Counted from the first letter of the stretch, positions 46,293-59,941 are shown. The stretch: 64,000 nucleotides of DNA from Polynucleobacter campilacus (GCF_002206625.1 NZ_NGUP01000007.1:1-64000); one strand, 5' to 3'. The notes: generated by a model not told the origin, from the sequence alone. Translations and numbers: made by a program.

Positions 46293-47330
46293 TTGACCTC
46301 CCCGCGCGTAAATCTCTTAGATTTTGACGCTGACCAAATGGCGGCGTATGTCGCGGGGTTGAATGAAAAGCCCTTTAGGGCCAAGCAGCTCATGCAATGG
46401 ATACACCAACGCGGTGTATCTGATATTAATGACATGAGTGATTTAGCAAAAAGCTTCAGAGCAACATTGCTAGATAAAGTAGAAGTCCTTTCTCTACCCG
46501 TGATTAAAGACGAGCACGCTTCAGACGGTACCCGTAAGTGGTTGCTAGACGTGGGTGCTGGTAATGCGGTTGAGTCTGTTTTTATTCCAGAGGATGATCG
46601 AGGTACCTTGTGCATCTCTTCTCAGGCGGGTTGTGCAGTCAATTGCCGCTTTTGCTCTACCGGCCGCCAAGGTTTTTCACGCAATCTCACCTCCGGTGAA
46701 ATCATCGGGCAATTGTGGTTTGCTGAGCATCTTTTGCGTAATGACCCAGAGGCGATTCGCAGGATCGAAAAATATCCAACTCCGGGCTGGGAGCACACAG
46801 GTCGAGTGATTTCGAATGTGGTGATGATGGGTATGGGCGAGCCATTACTAAATTACGATAACGTAGTCTCTGCATTGCGTTTGATGCTTGACGATAGAGC
46901 TTATGGCTTGTCGCGTCGTCGTGTCACAGTGTCGACATCCGGTGTAGTGCCGATGATTGATCGCCTGGCACAAGATTGCCCAGTTGCCTTAGCGGTGTCA
47001 TTACACGCAGCAAATGATGCCTTGCGTGACCAACTCGTGCCACTCAATCAAAAATATCCTTTACGTGAATTACTCGATGCGTGTGAGCGTTACCTGCCAT
47101 TTGCACCGAGAGATTTCTTGACCTTTGAATACTGCATGCTAGATGGTGTCAATGACTCAGACATCCAGGCAAAAGAATTAGTACGTTTGCTCAGAAATAT
47201 TAAGTGCAAAATCAACCTCATCCCATTTAATCCATTTCCAGAGTCAGGCTTAAAGCGTTCATCAGATCAGCGCATACATGCTTTTTTTTGGCATCCTCTT
47301 AGATGCAGGCATGGTGGCTACGGTACGTAA
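46293..47330 (+). CDS. rlmN: 23S rRNA (adenine-2503-C2)-methyltransferase RlmN, frameshifted at a T8 tract
   Basis: [24 protein letters not shown] radical-SAM motif. The frame changes at 47282-47289 ([10 protein letters not shown] instead of [11 protein letters not shown]). Confidence 0.88.
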   Translation: MTSPRVNLLDFDADQMAAYVAGLNEKPFRAKQLMQWIHQRGVSDINDMSDLAKSFRATLLDKVEVLSLPVIKDEHASDGTRKWLLDVGAGNAVESVFIPEDDRGTLCISSQAGCAVNCRFCSTGRQGFSRNLTSGEIIGQLWFAEHLLRNDPEAIRRIEKYPTPGWEHTGRVISNVVMMGMGEPLLNYDNVVSALRLMLDDRAYGLSRRRVTVSTSGVVPMIDRLAQDCPVALAVSLHAANDALRDQLVPLNQKYPLRELLDACERYLPFAPRDFLTFEYCMLDGVNDSDIQAKELVRLLRNIKCKINLIPFNPFPESGLKRSSDQRIHAFFWHPLRCRHGGYGT

Positions 47331-47481
47331 GACCCGTGGCGATGATATTGCGGCTGCTTGTGGTCAACTGGCAGGTGATGTTGTAGATCGCACCCGAGTT
47401 CGTGAACGTGCTGTGCACGATGCCCAAATTGTTACAGAATCACAAGAGCAGCCCATTGAGTGGCTCAAAAAGTTAAATTAA
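47289..47481 (+). CDS. rlmN: RlmN C-terminal part in the shifted frame
   Basis: [39 protein letters not shown], the conserved RlmN C-terminus including CGQLAGDV. Confidence 0.88.
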
Positions 47482-47493
47482 ATTTAGGTCCAT

Positions 47494-48774
47494 ATGAGCT
47501 CTAATCATTCCTCATCACCCAAGTTACCGAATTTACCTTTGGGACCATCCCCGAAGCGTGAGACCCGCCAAGCAACCGTTGCCTGGAAAACGAACATCAT
47601 CACGGTGGGTGGCGATGCGCCTGTGCGCGTGCAGTCCATGACCAATACTGATACTGCTGATGCAGTGGGTACGGCAATCCAAATTAAAGAGTTGGCACGA
47701 GCTGGTTCTGAGATGGTTCGTATAACTGTTAATACGCCAGAAGCTGCAGCTGCAGTGCCATATATTCGTGAGCAGTTGGACAAGATGGATGTTTTAGTCC
47801 CATTGATTGGCGACTTTCATTACAACGGCCATACTTTATTAAACGATTACCCTGAATGCGCTAAAGCACTCTCCAAATATCGCATCAATCCAGGCAATGT
47901 CGGTAAGGGTGCTAAACGCGATCCACAATTTGCACAAATGATTGAAGCAGCCTGCAAGTATGACAAGCCTATTCGCATTGGTGTGAACTGGGGAAGCCTA
48001 GATCAAGAGCTCTTGGCATCCATTATGGATAGCAATGCGGCTTTAGCAGACCCAAAGACTGCACAAGAGGTGATGATTGAAGCGCTGATTCAGTCTGCAT
48101 TGCAATCTGCAGAAAAGGCAGTGGAGTTGGGCATGAACCCCAATCAAATTTTGCTATCTTGTAAAGTCAGTAATGTGCAAGACTTGGTAGCAGTCTACCG
48201 TGACCTTGCGCGCCGTTCTGACTATCCTCTGCATTTAGGATTAACTGAGGCAGGTATGGGTAGTAAAGGAATTGTTTCTTCTACTGCTGCAATGGGCATT
48301 TTGTTGCAAGAGGGTATTGGCGATACGATTCGGGTTTCTTTAACACCGGATCCTGGTGCACCTCGTGAGAATGAAGTGATCGTTGCGCAAGAAATTTTGC
48401 AAACCATGGGCTTACGTAATTTCACACCAATGGTCATTGCCTGTCCTGGTTGTGGCAGAACGACTAGCACTACTTTCCAAGAGCTCGCAGCCGATATTCA
48501 ATCGTATTTGCGCCAACAAATGCCGATTTGGAAGAAAACCCATCCTGGCGTGGAGAATATGAATGTGGCAGTGATGGGATGTATTGTGAATGGCCCAGGT
48601 GAAAGTAAGCACGCTAATATTGGGATCTCATTACCAGGAACCGGTGAAACTCCAGCAGCCCCCGTATTTGTAGATGGCCTTAAGGTGAAAACTTTGCGAG
48701 GTGAGAAAATTGCCCAAGAGTTTCAGGTCATCGTCGATGAATACGTGAAAAAGAATTACGCGGCAAAAGCGTAA
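47494..48774 (+). CDS. ispG: 4-hydroxy-3-methylbut-2-en-1-yl diphosphate synthase
   Basis: [77 protein letters not shown]. Confidence 0.96.
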   Translation: MSSNHSSSPKLPNLPLGPSPKRETRQATVAWKTNIITVGGDAPVRVQSMTNTDTADAVGTAIQIKELARAGSEMVRITVNTPEAAAAVPYIREQLDKMDVLVPLIGDFHYNGHTLLNDYPECAKALSKYRINPGNVGKGAKRDPQFAQMIEAACKYDKPIRIGVNWGSLDQELLASIMDSNAALADPKTAQEVMIEALIQSALQSAEKAVELGMNPNQILLSCKVSNVQDLVAVYRDLARRSDYPLHLGLTEAGMGSKGIVSSTAAMGILLQEGIGDTIRVSLTPDPGAPRENEVIVAQEILQTMGLRNFTPMVIACPGCGRTTSTTFQELAADIQSYLRQQMPIWKKTHPGVENMNVAVMGCIVNGPGESKHANIGISLPGTGETPAAPVFVDGLKVKTLRGEKIAQEFQVIVDEYVKKNYAAKA

Positions 48775-48804
48775 TAGAGCTTAATTAGTAGAACAAGAAT
48801 AAAA

Positions 48805-50124
48805 ATGACTGATCAGCACAATAAAACTAAAGCGCAGAAGATTAATGGTGTGCGCGGCATGAATGACTTGCTGCCAGCCGACGCTGCGCAGTGGGCTCAC
48901 CTGGATCATGTCTTGCGGGATTTAACCCGTGCCTATGGTTATGAGTTTTTGAGAACCCCGATTGTCGAAGCAACCGCAGTATTTCAACGGGGTATTGGTG
49001 AAGTCACCGACATCGTTGAAAAAGAAATGTATTCCTTCGAGGATCGCTTGAATGGCGAACAGCTTACTTTGCGTCCGGAAGGTACTGCTGCATTAGTACG
49101 ATCGGTGATTGAAAATAATTTACTCTACGAAGGTCCTAAGCGTCTTTGGTATACCGGACCGATGTTTCGCCATGAGCGCCCACAACGTGGTCGCTATCGT
49201 CAGTTTCACCAATTTGGCATCGAGGCTTTAGGTTTTGCCGGCCCCGATATTGATGCTGAAATCATTCTAATGGGCCAACGTCTATGGGACGAGCTTGGCC
49301 TCATTGGAGTTCGCCTTGAGATTAATTCTTTAGGGCAGGCTAATGAGCGTGCTGAGCATCGTGCCGCCTTAGTCGCTTACTTTGAGAAAAACAAGGCACA
49401 GCTTGATGAAGATTCGCAGCGACGCCTGATTACTAATCCCTTGCGCATCCTCGATTCCAAGAATCCAGAGATGCAGGCATTCATTGAAGGCGCGCCAAAG
49501 TTATTAGATTTCTTGGGAGAAGAATCCCTTGCGCACTTCAATGCTGTCCAAGCTTTACTAAAAGCAAACAACATTCCTTGCAAGATCAATCCCCGTTTAG
49601 TCCGTGGTTTGGATTACTACAACCTCACTGTATTTGAGTGGGTTACTGATGAGTTGGGGGCGCAGGGAACGATTGCTGGTGGTGGTCGTTACGATCCATT
49701 GATCGAGCGCATGGGCGGTAAAGCCGCGCCTGCTTGTGGCTGGGCCATGGGGATGGAGCGTGTGCTCGAGTTGATGAAGGTCTCTGGATCATTACCCGAA
49801 GCTCAATCCCAGTGCGACATCTTTGTATTGCATCAAGGTGGCGAGACGTTGAGCACTGCCATGATCATTGCCGAGCGTTTACGTAGCGCCGGTATTGACA
49901 CCATTCTTTTCTGTCCACCAGACGGACAATTGGCCAGCTTTAAGTCACAAATGAAGAAGGCGGATGCCAGTGGGGCAGCCTTTGCAGTCATTATTGGCCC
50001 AGATGAATTGGCTAAGAATGAGCCTCAGATCAAAGACTTGCGGGCTAGCGGCGAGCAAAAGGCCGTGCCATTGGATGGGGTACTTGAAGCTGTAATTGAA
50101 GCCTTAGTAGGCGCCTCCGAATAG
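48805..50124 (+). CDS. hisS: Histidyl-tRNA synthetase
   Basis: [55 protein letters not shown]. Confidence 0.96.
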   Translation: MTDQHNKTKAQKINGVRGMNDLLPADAAQWAHLDHVLRDLTRAYGYEFLRTPIVEATAVFQRGIGEVTDIVEKEMYSFEDRLNGEQLTLRPEGTAALVRSVIENNLLYEGPKRLWYTGPMFRHERPQRGRYRQFHQFGIEALGFAGPDIDAEIILMGQRLWDELGLIGVRLEINSLGQANERAEHRAALVAYFEKNKAQLDEDSQRRLITNPLRILDSKNPEMQAFIEGAPKLLDFLGEESLAHFNAVQALLKANNIPCKINPRLVRGLDYYNLTVFEWVTDELGAQGTIAGGGRYDPLIERMGGKAAPACGWAMGMERVLELMKVSGSLPEAQSQCDIFVLHQGGETLSTAMIIAERLRSAGIDTILFCPPDGQLASFKSQMKKADASGAAFAVIIGPDELAKNEPQIKDLRASGEQKAVPLDGVLEAVIEALVGASE

Positions 50125-50184
50125 AATGAGTCTATTGTTTATCTTTAATAGCAATAAACCCCTTATTAATGAGTTTGGATTCAC

Positions 50185-50844
50185 ATGCCTTTAGATCTAG
50201 AAGAACAAGAACAGTTAGACCAACTTAAAGCGTTTTGGCAAAAGTACCGTAATCTGATTACCGGGGTCTTGACCGCCGTTTTATTTGCATATGCCGCATA
50301 TAGCGGTTATGGATGGTGGCGCAATAGTCAAGCTTTGGAAGCATCCAAGCTCTATGAAACGATGGTGAGCGCTATTGTGAAGGGTGATCAAGCTCAAAGC
50401 CTACGTGCTGCCGATGACTTGCAAAAAGATTTTGCGCGAACACCATACGCAGCGATGGCCAGCTTGATCGCTGCGCGTCTTGCTGCTGATACTGGAAATG
50501 TCGCTAAGGCGATTGATTATCTCCGTTGGACCGCTAAGAATGCATCCAATGATGGCTACTTGGCTTTGGCCAAATTACGCTTAGTGACTCAGTTAATTGA
50601 GCAGGGCGGTGAAAAAGATTTCGCCGAGGCAGATCAAATACTGAAAGAAACGCCGATTGCTGGCTTTGAGGCATTGTGGCTAGAGCGTCGTGGTGATTGG
50701 TATTTGGTACAAAAGAAAAATACTGAAGCCAAAAAAAGCTATGAAGATGCATGGAAAAAATTAGACCAAGCGAAAGAATTTCCTGAGGAGGCACGTCGCC
50801 TCTTGAAGGTGAAATTAGATGCAGTAGGAGGGGTAGCACAGTGA
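50185..50844 (+). CDS. YfgM-type ancillary SecYEG translocon/tetratricopeptide protein
   Basis: EEQEQLDQLKAFWQKYRNLITGVLTAVLFAYAAYSGYGWWRNSQALEAS; between hisS and bamB. Confidence 0.88.
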   Translation: MPLDLEEQEQLDQLKAFWQKYRNLITGVLTAVLFAYAAYSGYGWWRNSQALEASKLYETMVSAIVKGDQAQSLRAADDLQKDFARTPYAAMASLIAARLAADTGNVAKAIDYLRWTAKNASNDGYLALAKLRLVTQLIEQGGEKDFAEADQILKETPIAGFEALWLERRGDWYLVQKKNTEAKKSYEDAWKKLDQAKEFPEEARRLLKVKLDAVGGVAQ

Positions 50845-51986
50845 GGCGCTTAGTAAGACCCCTTGGCACCACTATTTTGATGGGTGTAGTTGCCCTAGCG
50901 TTAGTTGCCTGTTCTGGTAGCTCTCGTGTTCGCAAGCCCTCCGATTTAGTAACCGTAAGCAATCAGTTTGAAATGCAGACGGTATGGTCAACTAGCGTCG
51001 GCTCTTCTGAAGGCTTTAACTTTCATCCAGTCGTTGCAGGCGATGCTGTGTATGCAGCCTCCCATCGCGGTAATTTGGTCAAGATTGATTTGGCCACTGG
51101 TAAAAAAGTTTGGGAAGCTTCTGTTCCTGAGCGCCTCTCTATTGGTCCTGGATCTGATGGTCGCACCACAGTTGCTGTGAGTACCAAAGGTAACGTCTAT
51201 GCATATGACGATACTGGTAAGCAGATGTGGAAAGTCAATGTCAGTAGTGAAGTATTGAGCGAGCCCATTGTTGCCGGTGGAATTGTGATTGTGCGAGCAC
51301 TCGACAATCGTTTTATTGGCTTAGATGCACAAACAGGCGTTCGTAAGTGGATTTATCAACGTCAACAATCCGCCTTGTCATTGCGTGTTGGTTACGGCAT
51401 GCTGGCTATCGGCAATGAAGTGATTGTGACTGGCTTTTCTGGCGGACGTTTTGGCATGATTGCGATTGCTAATGGTGGCCTGGTTTGGGAAACGCCGGTG
51501 TCATTTCCAAAAGGCTTTTCAGAGATTGAGCGCTTAAACGATGTGACGGCTAAACCGAGTATGGAGGGCGATATCATCTGCGCAGTTTCCTATCAGGGTA
51601 GAGTTGGTTGTGGACAGGCGCGAACCGGAAATTTACTGTGGTTCAAAGATTACTCAAGCTATACCGGTACCGCACAAAGTGCAGATCTCGTTTTTTCATC
51701 TAATGAAAAATCTTATGTGACAGCATTTGCTACTAAGGATGGTGCTCAGGTTTGGGAAAATACCCAGCTGACTCATCGTGATGTAGGCGAATCATTAGCG
51801 GTTGGCAAGGTTCTGCTTTTAGGGGATGCCCAAGGTTATGTGCATGCACTGGCACAGGCGAATGGAGAGATGATTGCTCGTATTCGTCACGATAGCAATC
51901 CAATCTCTGCTGCACCTATTGCAGTGGGTGGGCTCATCTTGATTCAATCTCAGGGTGGGAAAATCTCGGCCTACAGTCCTAAATGA
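50841..51986 (+). CDS. bamB: Outer membrane protein assembly factor BamB
   Basis: Lipobox ([18 protein letters not shown]); PQQ/beta-propeller repeats; between yfgM-like gene and der. Confidence 0.93.
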   Translation: MRRLVRPLGTTILMGVVALALVACSGSSRVRKPSDLVTVSNQFEMQTVWSTSVGSSEGFNFHPVVAGDAVYAASHRGNLVKIDLATGKKVWEASVPERLSIGPGSDGRTTVAVSTKGNVYAYDDTGKQMWKVNVSSEVLSEPIVAGGIVIVRALDNRFIGLDAQTGVRKWIYQRQQSALSLRVGYGMLAIGNEVIVTGFSGGRFGMIAIANGGLVWETPVSFPKGFSEIERLNDVTAKPSMEGDIICAVSYQGRVGCGQARTGNLLWFKDYSSYTGTAQSADLVFSSNEKSYVTAFATKDGAQVWENTQLTHRDVGESLAVGKVLLLGDAQGYVHALAQANGEMIARIRHDSNPISAAPIAVGGLILIQSQGGKISAYSPK

Positions 51987-53347
51987 ATCCAGTCATCACT
52001 ATCGTCGGCCGTCCCAATGTTGGGAAGTCGACACTCTTTAATCGCCTGACTCGTTCGCGCGATGCATTGGTGGCAGATTTTTCTGGCTTAACAAGAGACC
52101 GTCACTACGGCAAAGGCCGCATTGGCGAACGTGCCTTTATATGTGTAGATACCGGTGGCTTTGAGCCTGTCGCTAAAACTGGCATCGTTGCAGAGATGGC
52201 AAAGCAGACCAAGCAAGCGGTAGCTGAGTCTGACATTGTGATTTTCTTGGTGGATGGCCGCTTAGGTATGGCACCGCAGGATCGCGTGATTGCAGACTTT
52301 TTACGCAAGACGGGTCGTCCGACCATTTTGGCAGTCAATAAAACAGAAGGCATGCAAGCGGGTATTGTTACTGCCGATTTTCATGAGCTGGGTTTAGGGG
52401 AGCCATTCCCCATTTCTTCTGCGCACGGCGATGGTGTTCGTGGACTGATCGATGACGCCTTAGATTCATTAGGAATTGCAGAGCCTGACGAAGAAGAGTT
52501 GGCAAATGATCCAAATCGCCCAATGAAAATTGCGGTGGTAGGTCGTCCAAACGTAGGTAAGTCCACTCTAATCAATAAATTAATCGGCGAAGAGCGGGTG
52601 ATTGCATTTGATATGCCCGGCACTACCCGTGATGCGATTGAAGTTCCATTTGAGCGCAATGGTAAGCCATACATCCTAGTTGATACAGCAGGTTTGCGTC
52701 GTCGAGGAAAAGTATTTGAGGCAATTGAGAAATTCTCGGTAGTGAAGACATTGCAAGCCATTGCTGACTGTAATGTGGTGATCTTGATGCTCGATGCGCA
52801 GCAAGATATCTCCGAGCAAGATGCGCACATTGCAGGATTTATTGTTGAGGCAGGTCGTGCACTGGTTGTTGCTGTAAATAAGTGGGATGGCCTTGACACT
52901 TACGTTAAAGAACGCGCTCGTTTAGAGATTGCACAAAAATTGCGCTTTCTAGATTTTGCAAACGTGCACCCCATTTCTGCTAAAAAAGGTACTGGCCTCA
53001 AAGAGTTGTTCAAAGATGTGGATTCTGCTTATGCAGCTGCCATGGCGAAATTGCCAACCCCACGCTTAACTCGGATTTTGCAAGAGGCTATCGAGCATCA
53101 ACAACCAAAACGCGTTGGCATGGGGCGTCCGAAATTACGGTATGCACACCAAGGGGGCATGAACCCCCCAATCGTAGTGATTCATGGAACATCATTGAGC
53201 GGTGTCACCGATAGCTATAAGCGTTACCTAGAAGGACGCTTTAGGGATGTCTTCAAATTACGGGGCACCCCCTTAAGAATCCAGATGAACACTGCCAAAA
53301 ACCCTTACGTGGATGCGGATAAAGGAAAAAAAGGTAAGAAGAGGTAA
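51983..53347 (+). CDS. der: Ribosome biogenesis GTPase Der
   Basis: Two G domains ([15 protein letters not shown] and [15 protein letters not shown]). Confidence 0.96.
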   Translation: MNPVITIVGRPNVGKSTLFNRLTRSRDALVADFSGLTRDRHYGKGRIGERAFICVDTGGFEPVAKTGIVAEMAKQTKQAVAESDIVIFLVDGRLGMAPQDRVIADFLRKTGRPTILAVNKTEGMQAGIVTADFHELGLGEPFPISSAHGDGVRGLIDDALDSLGIAEPDEEELANDPNRPMKIAVVGRPNVGKSTLINKLIGEERVIAFDMPGTTRDAIEVPFERNGKPYILVDTAGLRRRGKVFEAIEKFSVVKTLQAIADCNVVILMLDAQQDISEQDAHIAGFIVEAGRALVVAVNKWDGLDTYVKERARLEIAQKLRFLDFANVHPISAKKGTGLKELFKDVDSAYAAAMAKLPTPRLTRILQEAIEHQQPKRVGMGRPKLRYAHQGGMNPPIVVIHGTSLSGVTDSYKRYLEGRFRDVFKLRGTPLRIQMNTAKNPYVDADKGKKGKKR

Positions 53348-53469
53348 TTTTGGACTTGATTTTTTTATAATTGAGCCCAATATAGAAGGTTTGGTAGCAG
53401 TCATTTTTAAAGGTTTTTGTTTCATTAAAAAAGCAAGACTCCCTAAGTACAAAAGATATAAGGAGCAGT

Positions 53470-53712
53470 ATGAGCGCCAATAAAATTCAGTTACTGCAGG
53501 ATCCATTTCTCAATGCCTTGCGCAAAGAGCATATTCCTGTTTCGATCTATCTCGTGAATGGTATTAAATTGCAAGGCAATATTGAATCCTTTGATCAATA
53601 TGTCGTGCTTTTGCGTAATACCGTAACGCAGATGGTTTACAAGCATGCAATCTCTACGATTGTTCCAGCGCGTGCGATTGACTTTCGTATAGAAGAAGGC
53701 GACCCTGTATAA
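53470..53712 (+). CDS. hfq: RNA chaperone Hfq
   Basis: [65 protein letters not shown]. Confidence 0.97.
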   Translation: MSANKIQLLQDPFLNALRKEHIPVSIYLVNGIKLQGNIESFDQYVVLLRNTVTQMVYKHAISTIVPARAIDFRIEEGDPV

Positions 53713-54946
53713 AACTGGAGTAGATGCGGCACGCGCCGTTCTCGTTGGTGTCGATACGGGACGCGAAGATTTTGCAGATAGCATGGCCGAACTCAGTCTC
53801 TTGGCTGATAGCGCTGGCTCTATACCCGCAGCTAGCGTAATTGCCCGTAAAGGAAAAACAGACCCCGCCTTGTTTATTGGTTCTGGCAAGGTAAACGAAC
53901 TCAAGCGCGTGATGGAAGAACAAAACGCTGAGCTCGCGATCTTTAATCATCCGCTTTCGCCAACCCAGCAGCGCAACTTAGAGCGTCACCTCGATCGTCA
54001 TGTGATGGATCGGACTGGTTTGATATTAGATATCTTTAGTCAAAGAGCACAAAGTCACATTGGTAAGACGCAAGTGGAGTTAGCACAAGTGCGCTATCGC
54101 ATGTCTCGCTTAGTCAGGGCCTGGAGCCACTTAGAGCGTCAACGCGGTGGTATTGGTGTACGTGGTGGTCCTGGTGAAACCCAGATGGAGTTAGATCGCC
54201 GCATGCTAGCGACGAAGGCTAAGCGTTTAGAAAATGAACTCGAGAAACTCCAGCGCCAGCAAAAAACCCAGAGAAGGGCACGTCATCGTCAGGATGTGTT
54301 CTCTGTCTCCTTGGTGGGATATACCAATGCTGGCAAATCCACCTTATTTAATTCCCTAACAAAAGCAGGGGCTTATGCGGCTGATCAACTTTTTGCCACT
54401 TTGGATACCACCTCCAGAAAAGTCCATTTGGATGGAGTAGGCTCCATTGTGGTTTCCGATACCGTAGGCTTCATCCGAGATCTACCACACCAGTTGGTTG
54501 AGGCTTTTAGAGCCACCCTGGATGAGACCATCCATGCGGATCTGATCTTACATGTGATTGATGCCTGTAGCCCCGTAGCTCGGGAGCAAAAGGCCGAAGT
54601 TGAGGCTGTTTTGGAGGAAATTGGAGCAGATCAGATCCCTCGAATAGAGGTCATGAACAAAATTGACCAGATGCCTCAAACCTTTACCCGCGGAGCAGTT
54701 TTAGAGCGCGATGGGCAGGGTTTTCCTAGCCAGGTTTTCTTGTCCGCCAAGACAGGCTTGGGTCTAGATTTGCTCCGTACAGCCTTGGCTGAATGCTCCC
54801 AAATGACTGATAGAATAAGGTTCGAGCACAACCGTGCCAAGAAGCAATTGGCCCCGGACGAGTTTTTAGAACCTTTACCCGAACGACCAGATACCGCTGA
54901 ATTTAATCCCACTCTCAACCGAAACTATTTTTCTAATGATGCGTAA
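53705..54946 (+). CDS. hflX: GTPase HflX (start uncertain; track gives ATG 53783)
   Basis: [53 protein letters not shown]. Upstream in-frame residues [21 protein letters not shown] look like native HflX N-terminus. Confidence 0.88.
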   Translation: MYKTGVDAARAVLVGVDTGREDFADSMAELSLLADSAGSIPAASVIARKGKTDPALFIGSGKVNELKRVMEEQNAELAIFNHPLSPTQQRNLERHLDRHVMDRTGLILDIFSQRAQSHIGKTQVELAQVRYRMSRLVRAWSHLERQRGGIGVRGGPGETQMELDRRMLATKAKRLENELEKLQRQQKTQRRARHRQDVFSVSLVGYTNAGKSTLFNSLTKAGAYAADQLFATLDTTSRKVHLDGVGSIVVSDTVGFIRDLPHQLVEAFRATLDETIHADLILHVIDACSPVAREQKAEVEAVLEEIGADQIPRIEVMNKIDQMPQTFTRGAVLERDGQGFPSQVFLSAKTGLGLDLLRTALAECSQMTDRIRFEHNRAKKQLAPDEFLEPLPERPDTAEFNPTLNRNYFSNDA

Positions 54947-56438
54947 ATTTCTAGACCTCTTTTCGGTCAATGATCCAGGCTGGGGTAATAGCCACAATAG
55001 CGGATCCAAGGATGCCAAAGATGGGCAGGGAGGTGATCAAGCTCCCAAAGTCGATCCGGATACCAATAAGCCAACAGAAACTGCGCCAAAGAATTCTCCT
55101 AATAAGCCAAGTGGCCCTCCAGATTTAGATGAGCTCTGGCGTGATTTCAATGACAAAATTGCCGGAATTTTTGGTGGCAATAAAAAGCCAGGCGCCTCAT
55201 CAAGTCAAGCAGGCAATAAACCGAACAGTACTGATATTCCTCCGCCATCTCAGCGCGGAGGCAGCGGTGGCGGTGGTGGCATGAGTGCACCAAACTTTAA
55301 TTTCACCAACCCCTTTGGTTCGAAGGCTAGCATCCTCATCAGTGCAGCAGTTGTCTTCTTTATTTGGATTTGTAGTGGTTTTTTCATTATTCAAGAAGGT
55401 CAGGCTGGCGTGGTTTTGACCTTTGGTAAATATGCTGATACCGCTAAGCCAGGCATCAACTGGCGCATGCCTTGGCCAATTCAGTCGGATGAAACAGTAA
55501 ACCTTTCTGGAGTTCGCTCTGTTGAAGTGGGTCGTCCGGTACTGATTAAGGCAACGAATCAAAAAGATTCCTCCATGCTCACTGAGGATGAAAATATTAT
55601 TGATGTGCGCTTTGCTGTGCAATATCGCTTAAAAGATCCAACGGATTATTTATTCAACAATCGTGATCCAGATGCCGCAGTGATTCAGGCTGCTGAAACT
55701 GCTGTTCGTGAAATTGTTGCTCGTAGCAAGATGGATACCGTACTCTATGAAGGGCGCGAAAAGATTGGTATTGATTTAGCAAGCTCTATTCAGAAGATCC
55801 TAGATAGCTATAAGACCGGCATTTACGTCACTAGCGTGACGGTGCAAAACGTACAGCCACCTGAGCAAGTACAAGCTGCATTTGATGATGCAGTGAAGGC
55901 TGGTCAAGATCAGGAGCGCTTGAAGAGCGAAGGTCAGGCCTACGCCAATGACATCATTCCACGTGCTAAAGGTACTGCGGCCCGCTTGATTCAAGAGGCT
56001 GAAGGCTACAAGGCGAGAGTGGTAGCAACGGCAGAAGGTGATGCGACACGCTTTAAGCAAGTATTGGTGGAATACTCCAAGGCGCCACAAGTAACCCGTG
56101 ATCGGATGTATATCGATAGCATGCGCGAGATGTACAACAATGTGACCAAGATCTTGGTGGATACAACCAAGAGCAATAGTCTTTTATATTTGCCGCTCGA
56201 TAAGATCGTTGCTCAAGTCAGCGTAGAAAGTGCGCAGGCTGCTAGCTCTCAAGTAAATCAATCTGGCACATCCACTCCAACAGGAAGTGTGACAGTAGGT
56301 GGTGCTACTGGAATGAATAATCCAGCCCCCACTAACAGTGGTAGCACAACATATTCAGTACCTGCTGCAAACAATACCAACGATCGCTCTTTAGATAAGC
56401 GCGATGGCTTTCGCAGCCGTGATAGGGACCCCAGATAA
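54936..56438 (+). CDS. hflK: FtsH protease modulator HflK
   Basis: SPFH protein with Gly-rich N-terminus; IQEGQAGVVLTFGKYADTAKPGINWRMPWPIQ; followed by hflC. Confidence 0.94.
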   Translation: MMRKFLDLFSVNDPGWGNSHNSGSKDAKDGQGGDQAPKVDPDTNKPTETAPKNSPNKPSGPPDLDELWRDFNDKIAGIFGGNKKPGASSSQAGNKPNSTDIPPPSQRGGSGGGGGMSAPNFNFTNPFGSKASILISAAVVFFIWICSGFFIIQEGQAGVVLTFGKYADTAKPGINWRMPWPIQSDETVNLSGVRSVEVGRPVLIKATNQKDSSMLTEDENIIDVRFAVQYRLKDPTDYLFNNRDPDAAVIQAAETAVREIVARSKMDTVLYEGREKIGIDLASSIQKILDSYKTGIYVTSVTVQNVQPPEQVQAAFDDAVKAGQDQERLKSEGQAYANDIIPRAKGTAARLIQEAEGYKARVVATAEGDATRFKQVLVEYSKAPQVTRDRMYIDSMREMYNNVTKILVDTTKSNSLLYLPLDKIVAQVSVESAQAASSQVNQSGTSTPTGSVTVGGATGMNNPAPTNSGSTTYSVPAANNTNDRSLDKRDGFRSRDRDPR

Positions 56439-57307
56439 TGAATGCAAATCGCTTAATTGCTGCGGGCATTGCCTTCATTGCGGTGATCTATGTCCTATCG
56501 TCCAGTATTTTCATTGTTGATCAACGTAAATTTGCGGTTGTTTTCTCATTCGGCCAGATCGTCCGCGTGATTGAAGAGCCTGGTTTGCGGGTGAAACTGC
56601 CAGCCCCATTTGAAAGTGTCCGTTTCTTTGATCGTCGCATTCTGACAATTGATAATCCAGAGGCTGAGCGCTTTATTACTGCAGAGAAGAAGAATCTCTT
56701 AGTAGATTCGTTTGTGAAATGGCGCATTGTTGATCCCCGTAAGTTCTTTATTAGCTTTAAGGGCGATGAGCGCTTGGCACAAGACCGCTTAACTCAGCTA
56801 GTGCGTTCTGCTCTGAATGAAGAGTTCACGAAACGTACTGTCCGCGAGTTGATCTCTGATCAACGTGAAGAGGTCATGCAAGGGATACGTAAAAAAGTGG
56901 CTGATGATGCAGCAGATATCGGCGTAGAGATTGTGGATGTCCGCTTAAAGCGTGTAGACCTCTTGGCAGAGATTAGCGATTCGGTATATCGCCGTATGGA
57001 AGCAGAGCGTAAGCGAGTAGCGAATGAATTGCGCTCAACGGGCGCTGCAGAGTCTGACAAGATTCGCGCAAATGCGGAGCGTCAGCGCGATACCATTTTG
57101 GCTGAAGCCTACCGCGATGCTCAAAAGATTAAAGGCGCAGGAGATGCTAGGGCAACCGCTTTGTATGCCGAAGCATTTGGTCGCGATGCACAGTTTGCTC
57201 AGTTCTATCAGAGCCTAGAAGCCTACCGTAGCTCCTTTAAGGATAAGAAGGACATCATGGTGGTTGAGCCTAATGGCGAATTCTTCAAGTTCCTGCACAA
57301 AAAATAA
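56438..57307 (+). CDS. hflC: FtsH protease modulator HflC
   Basis: SSSIFIVDQRKFAVVFSFGQIVRVIEEPGLRVKLPAPFESVRFFDRRILTID. Confidence 0.95.
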   Translation: MNANRLIAAGIAFIAVIYVLSSSIFIVDQRKFAVVFSFGQIVRVIEEPGLRVKLPAPFESVRFFDRRILTIDNPEAERFITAEKKNLLVDSFVKWRIVDPRKFFISFKGDERLAQDRLTQLVRSALNEEFTKRTVRELISDQREEVMQGIRKKVADDAADIGVEIVDVRLKRVDLLAEISDSVYRRMEAERKRVANELRSTGAAESDKIRANAERQRDTILAEAYRDAQKIKGAGDARATALYAEAFGRDAQFAQFYQSLEAYRSSFKDKKDIMVVEPNGEFFKFLHKK

Positions 57308-57327
57308 GAAAGTGAATCATCTAAATC

Positions 57328-58488
57328 ATGAATCGTTGGTTGCTTCCTGAAGATATTGCAGACGTTTTGCCCGCCCAGGCTCGCAAGGTAGAGACTTTAC
57401 GTCGCACTATCTTGGATCTGTATCAAACCTACGGTTATGAACTAGTTGCCCCTCCGATTTTAGAGTTCTTAGATTCTTTATTGACAGGCACTGGCTCGGA
57501 TCTCAATCTCCAAACCTTTAAGTTGGTTGATCAAATGTCGGGCCGCACCCTGGGCTTACGTGCCGACATGACTCCGCAAGTTGCGCGAATTGATGCACAC
57601 TTATTAAATCGCGCAGGCGTCACCAGGCTTTGCTACGCCGGCTCTGTGGCGCATGCTCGTACCCCAGTAGGTAGTTCTGCTCGTGAAGATTTGCAGTTAG
57701 GTGCAGAGATTTATGGTTGCGCTACCTGGGAGGCAGATTTTGAGGCAATCACTTTGCTGCTTAAAACACTCTCTATTGCAGGGGTAGATAAGGTTTATCT
57801 TGATCTATCGCACGCAGGCATCTTGAGTGGCATCTTGGCCGACCAGAAGTTGAACAAAGAGACCATTGAAACCTTATACGGTTTATTACAGACCAAGGAT
57901 CGCCCAGGTCTTAACAAATGGGCAACCTGTTTGCCGGCAAAAACTTCTGAAGCGCTGATGGCGCTCACAGAACTTAATGGCCCTTGCGCTGAAGTTTTGG
58001 CAAAAGCTAAAAAAGTATTGCCGCAGCATGCTGCAATTGATCAAGCCTTAGCAGGTCTTGAGCGCTTAGTTGCCGCAGTGAGTTCATCCAGTGGCCTAGA
58101 GATCAGTATTGATTTAGCAGACTTGCGAGGCTATCAGTATCACAGTGGTGTGATGTTTGCAGCCTATGTAGACAAGCTGCCACAGCCGATCGCTAGAGGC
58201 GGTCGCTACGATCATGTAGGCCAGGCCTTTGGCCGCGCACGTCCTGCCACCGGATTCTCATTAGATCTGCTGACTCTCTCCAACCTATCACCTCTGAAAG
58301 TGCGCAAATTAGCAATCGCAGCGCCTTGGCTTGAAGATGTCAGTTTAAGTAAAGCAATTGCAGCTTTACGAGATTCTGGTGAGGTGGTTATTCAGGTGAT
58401 GGCTGGTGAAAAAGTAGAGGCTGCCGAATATGAATGTGATCGAGAGCTAGTAAAGCAGGGTAACTCTTGGGAAGTAAAGAAAAAATAA
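57328..58488 (+). CDS. hisZ: ATP phosphoribosyltransferase regulatory subunit HisZ
   Basis: HisRS-like without full synthetase motifs; follows hflC and precedes purA. Confidence 0.93.
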   Translation: MNRWLLPEDIADVLPAQARKVETLRRTILDLYQTYGYELVAPPILEFLDSLLTGTGSDLNLQTFKLVDQMSGRTLGLRADMTPQVARIDAHLLNRAGVTRLCYAGSVAHARTPVGSSAREDLQLGAEIYGCATWEADFEAITLLLKTLSIAGVDKVYLDLSHAGILSGILADQKLNKETIETLYGLLQTKDRPGLNKWATCLPAKTSEALMALTELNGPCAEVLAKAKKVLPQHAAIDQALAGLERLVAAVSSSSGLEISIDLADLRGYQYHSGVMFAAYVDKLPQPIARGGRYDHVGQAFGRARPATGFSLDLLTLSNLSPLKVRKLAIAAPWLEDVSLSKAIAALRDSGEVVIQVMAGEKVEAAEYECDRELVKQGNSWEVKKK

Positions 58489-58506
58489 AGTAGAGCAACA
58501 CAGTAG

Positions 58507-59886
<1,380 letters not shown>

Positions 59887-59941
59887 GGGAAAATCATTTA
59901 TTCACTCTTTTTTATCCACTTTTGCTTAAGAAAATATCAAC

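Noticed and set aside
52381-52899. 172-aa antisense ORF in der
   Set aside because: Lies opposite the well-conserved Der GTPase; typical spurious reverse-frame ORF.
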